Shown here: piece after piece, positions 6,806 to 7,262 of the stretch | Numbering within the stretch: position 1 is the first letter of the stretch | Layout of the letters: each line of letters opens with the position of its first letter | DNA from: Methanomicrobiales archaeon | GTDB taxonomy: Archaea; Halobacteriota; Methanomicrobia; Methanomicrobiales; Methanospirillaceae | Length of the DNA stretch: 7,262 bases | NCBI GenBank assembly: GCA_013415575.1 | Contig: JAAEES010000053.1 | Coordinates: 1 to 7,262, forward strand | Direction of reading: 5' to 3' | Notes under the pieces: generated by a model | What the model was told of the DNA's origin: nothing | The model's input: only the letters and a program-made list of their open reading frames with translations | Databases searched by the model: none | Made by a program: the position numbers and the translations under genes

Positions 6806-6846
6806 TCACCCAATGTTTCATTATACGCTACATATACCTGTTGACC
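6806..6846. promoter_or_regulatory. Overlapping divergent promoters of pyrH and the zinc-ribbon gene
   Basis: Only 41 bp separate the two divergent start codons. For the plus-strand gene, ATTATAC at 6820-6826 lies about 24 bases before its ATG. For pyrH, CATATA at 6831-6836 (TATATG on the minus strand) lies about 28 bases before its ATG. Both distances match leaderless initiation. The two boxes are crossed, so each promoter complex would cover the other box. The boxes are seen directly, and their use as promoters is inferred. Confidence 0.5.
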
Positions 6847-7002
6847 ATGATCCTTTGTCCGGTCTGCGGGAGCAGGGAAATATTCAGGGTTGTCGGCGGC
6901 TGCATGGGGGAGCTCTACCGGTGCAAACAGTGCGGATATTCCGGCGCTCTCGTGGTGGAAGTGGACGAGGATTCCACATCAGATGCCCGGTCGCGGAAAT
7001 GA
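6847..7002 (+). CDS. Small zinc-ribbon protein
   Basis: This 51-residue protein has two zinc knuckles, CPVCG (C4, C7) and CKQCG (C26, C29), 18 residues apart, which is a typical zinc ribbon. An extra Cys lies at 19, and the C-terminal tail is acidic then polar (EVDEDSTSDARSRK). I chose the ATG at 6847 because the Cys motif follows at once and a TATA-like box lies about 24 bases upstream. The frame opens at 6784, but that part would overlap pyrH and cross the promoter region. Small archaeal zinc ribbons of this kind have no settled function and may act in nucleic acid or protein contacts. It lies 48 bp before the AmmeMemoRadiSam radical SAM gene on the same strand, which may or may not mean a shared role. 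Confidence 0.75.
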   Translation: MILCPVCGSREIFRVVGGCMGELYRCKQCGYSGALVVEVDEDSTSDARSRK

Positions 7003-7050
7003 CCCTGTCGCTACCGGCACGTTTATGAGGGTTATCCATCATCCCTCCTC
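7003..7050 (+). promoter_or_regulatory. Putative promoter of the radical SAM gene
   Basis: GTTTATGA at 7021-7028 is a TATA-like box centred about 26 bases before the ATG at 7051, the distance expected for a leaderless archaeal mRNA. The bases just before the ATG (ATCCCTCCTC) are pyrimidine-rich and contain no ribosome binding site. ATGAGG at 7025-7030 is repeated inverted as CCTCAT at 7047-7052, overlapping the box and the start codon. Confidence 0.45.
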
Positions 7051-7262
7051 ATGGAGCAGTGGCATGAGGCACGGCAGTATCGCCACGGCGAGGAAGGGGA
7101 AGTAGTCTGCTCACTCTGCAATCACCGGTGCACAATCCGGGAGGGGAAGCATGGTATCTGCGGAGTCCGGGAGAACCGGGAGGGGACCCTGTACGCCATG
7201 ACCTACGGAAAGGTGAGCTCCGAGGCAGTTGACCCCATCGAGAAGAAACCGCTCTATCACTT
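7051..7262 (+). CDS. amrS: AmmeMemoRadiSam system radical SAM enzyme (N-terminal part, cut by window edge)
   Basis: Seventy codons are present. The N-terminal cysteine cluster (C20, C23, C27, C37) in the pattern CSLCNHRC...GICGVREN, followed by YGKVSSEAVDPIEKKPLYH (52-70), is diagnostic of the radical SAM protein usually found with AMMECR1 and Memo homologues. The related pyruvate formate-lyase activating-like group shares parts of this. The CxxxCxxC cluster that binds the 4Fe-4S centre should lie shortly past the window end. The ATG at 7051 is the only good start. No ribosome binding site is seen, and a TATA-like box lies 26 bases upstream. I am not sure of an established reaction for this enzyme. 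Its 5'-deoxyadenosine by-product could be a DadD substrate. Confidence 0.85.
   Translation, partial: MEQWHEARQYRHGEEGEVVCSLCNHRCTIREGKHGICGVRENREGTLYAMTYGKVSSEAVDPIEKKPLYH

Noticed and set aside
2093..7045. Shared 10-mer CCATCATCCC at 2093-2102 and 7036-7045, both upstream of genes
   Set aside because: The two copies lie at different distances from their start codons (about 40-49 and 6-15 bases) and in different contexts. Two copies in 7 kb are not convincing as a shared operator.

Overview
The window looks like chromosome from a methanogenic archaeon, most likely of the order Methanomicrobiales. This is inferred from the gene types, not searched. The pointers are a DadD-type 5'-deoxyadenosine deaminase paired with a methylthioinosine-type phosphorylase, an archaeal-type UMP kinase and an archaeal-type nicotinate phosphoribosyltransferase. 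Both tRNA genes lack an encoded CCA. TATA-like boxes sit about 24-30 bp upstream of several start codons that have no ribosome binding site, which suggests leaderless mRNAs. Coding is dense, GC-rich and even in character, and no mobile element, CRISPR array or recent insertion is visible.

Positions 1-3272 form a nucleoside and nucleotide salvage block. On the minus strand a purine nucleoside / methylthioinosine phosphorylase gene runs into dadD with a 4-base ATGA overlap. Together they would deaminate 5'-deoxyadenosine, methylthioadenosine or S-adenosylhomocysteine and then release hypoxanthine. Such products come from radical SAM enzymes and other SAM-consuming reactions. A nicotinate phosphoribosyltransferase gene (NAD salvage) is divergent from this pair across a 119-bp spacer that contains inverted repeats.

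Positions 3300-5297 (plus strand) hold tRNA-Ala(GGC), with a TATA box and a T-run terminator, then a two-gene phosphate uptake operon: a PhoU-like DUF47 protein and a PiT-family phosphate permease. The DUF47 TATA-like box lies between the arms of a perfect inverted repeat.

Positions 5310-6805 (minus strand) hold pyrH (UMP kinase), then tRNA-Pro(UGG), then nth (endonuclease III). The nth start lies only 7 bases beyond the tRNA 3' end.

Positions 6806-7262 hold a 41-bp divergent spacer with apparently overlapping promoters, a 51-residue zinc-ribbon protein, and the first 70 codons of the radical SAM enzyme of the AmmeMemoRadiSam system, cut off by the window edge.

Most of the window is housekeeping. 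The features most worth a second look are the overlapping promoters at 6806-6846, the tRNA-Pro/nth arrangement, the symmetric elements at the promoters of the salvage and phosphate genes, sequence departures in the phosphorylase and in the nicotinate phosphoribosyltransferase C-terminus, and the zinc-ribbon gene beside the AmmeMemoRadiSam enzyme. No clearly new system is visible.
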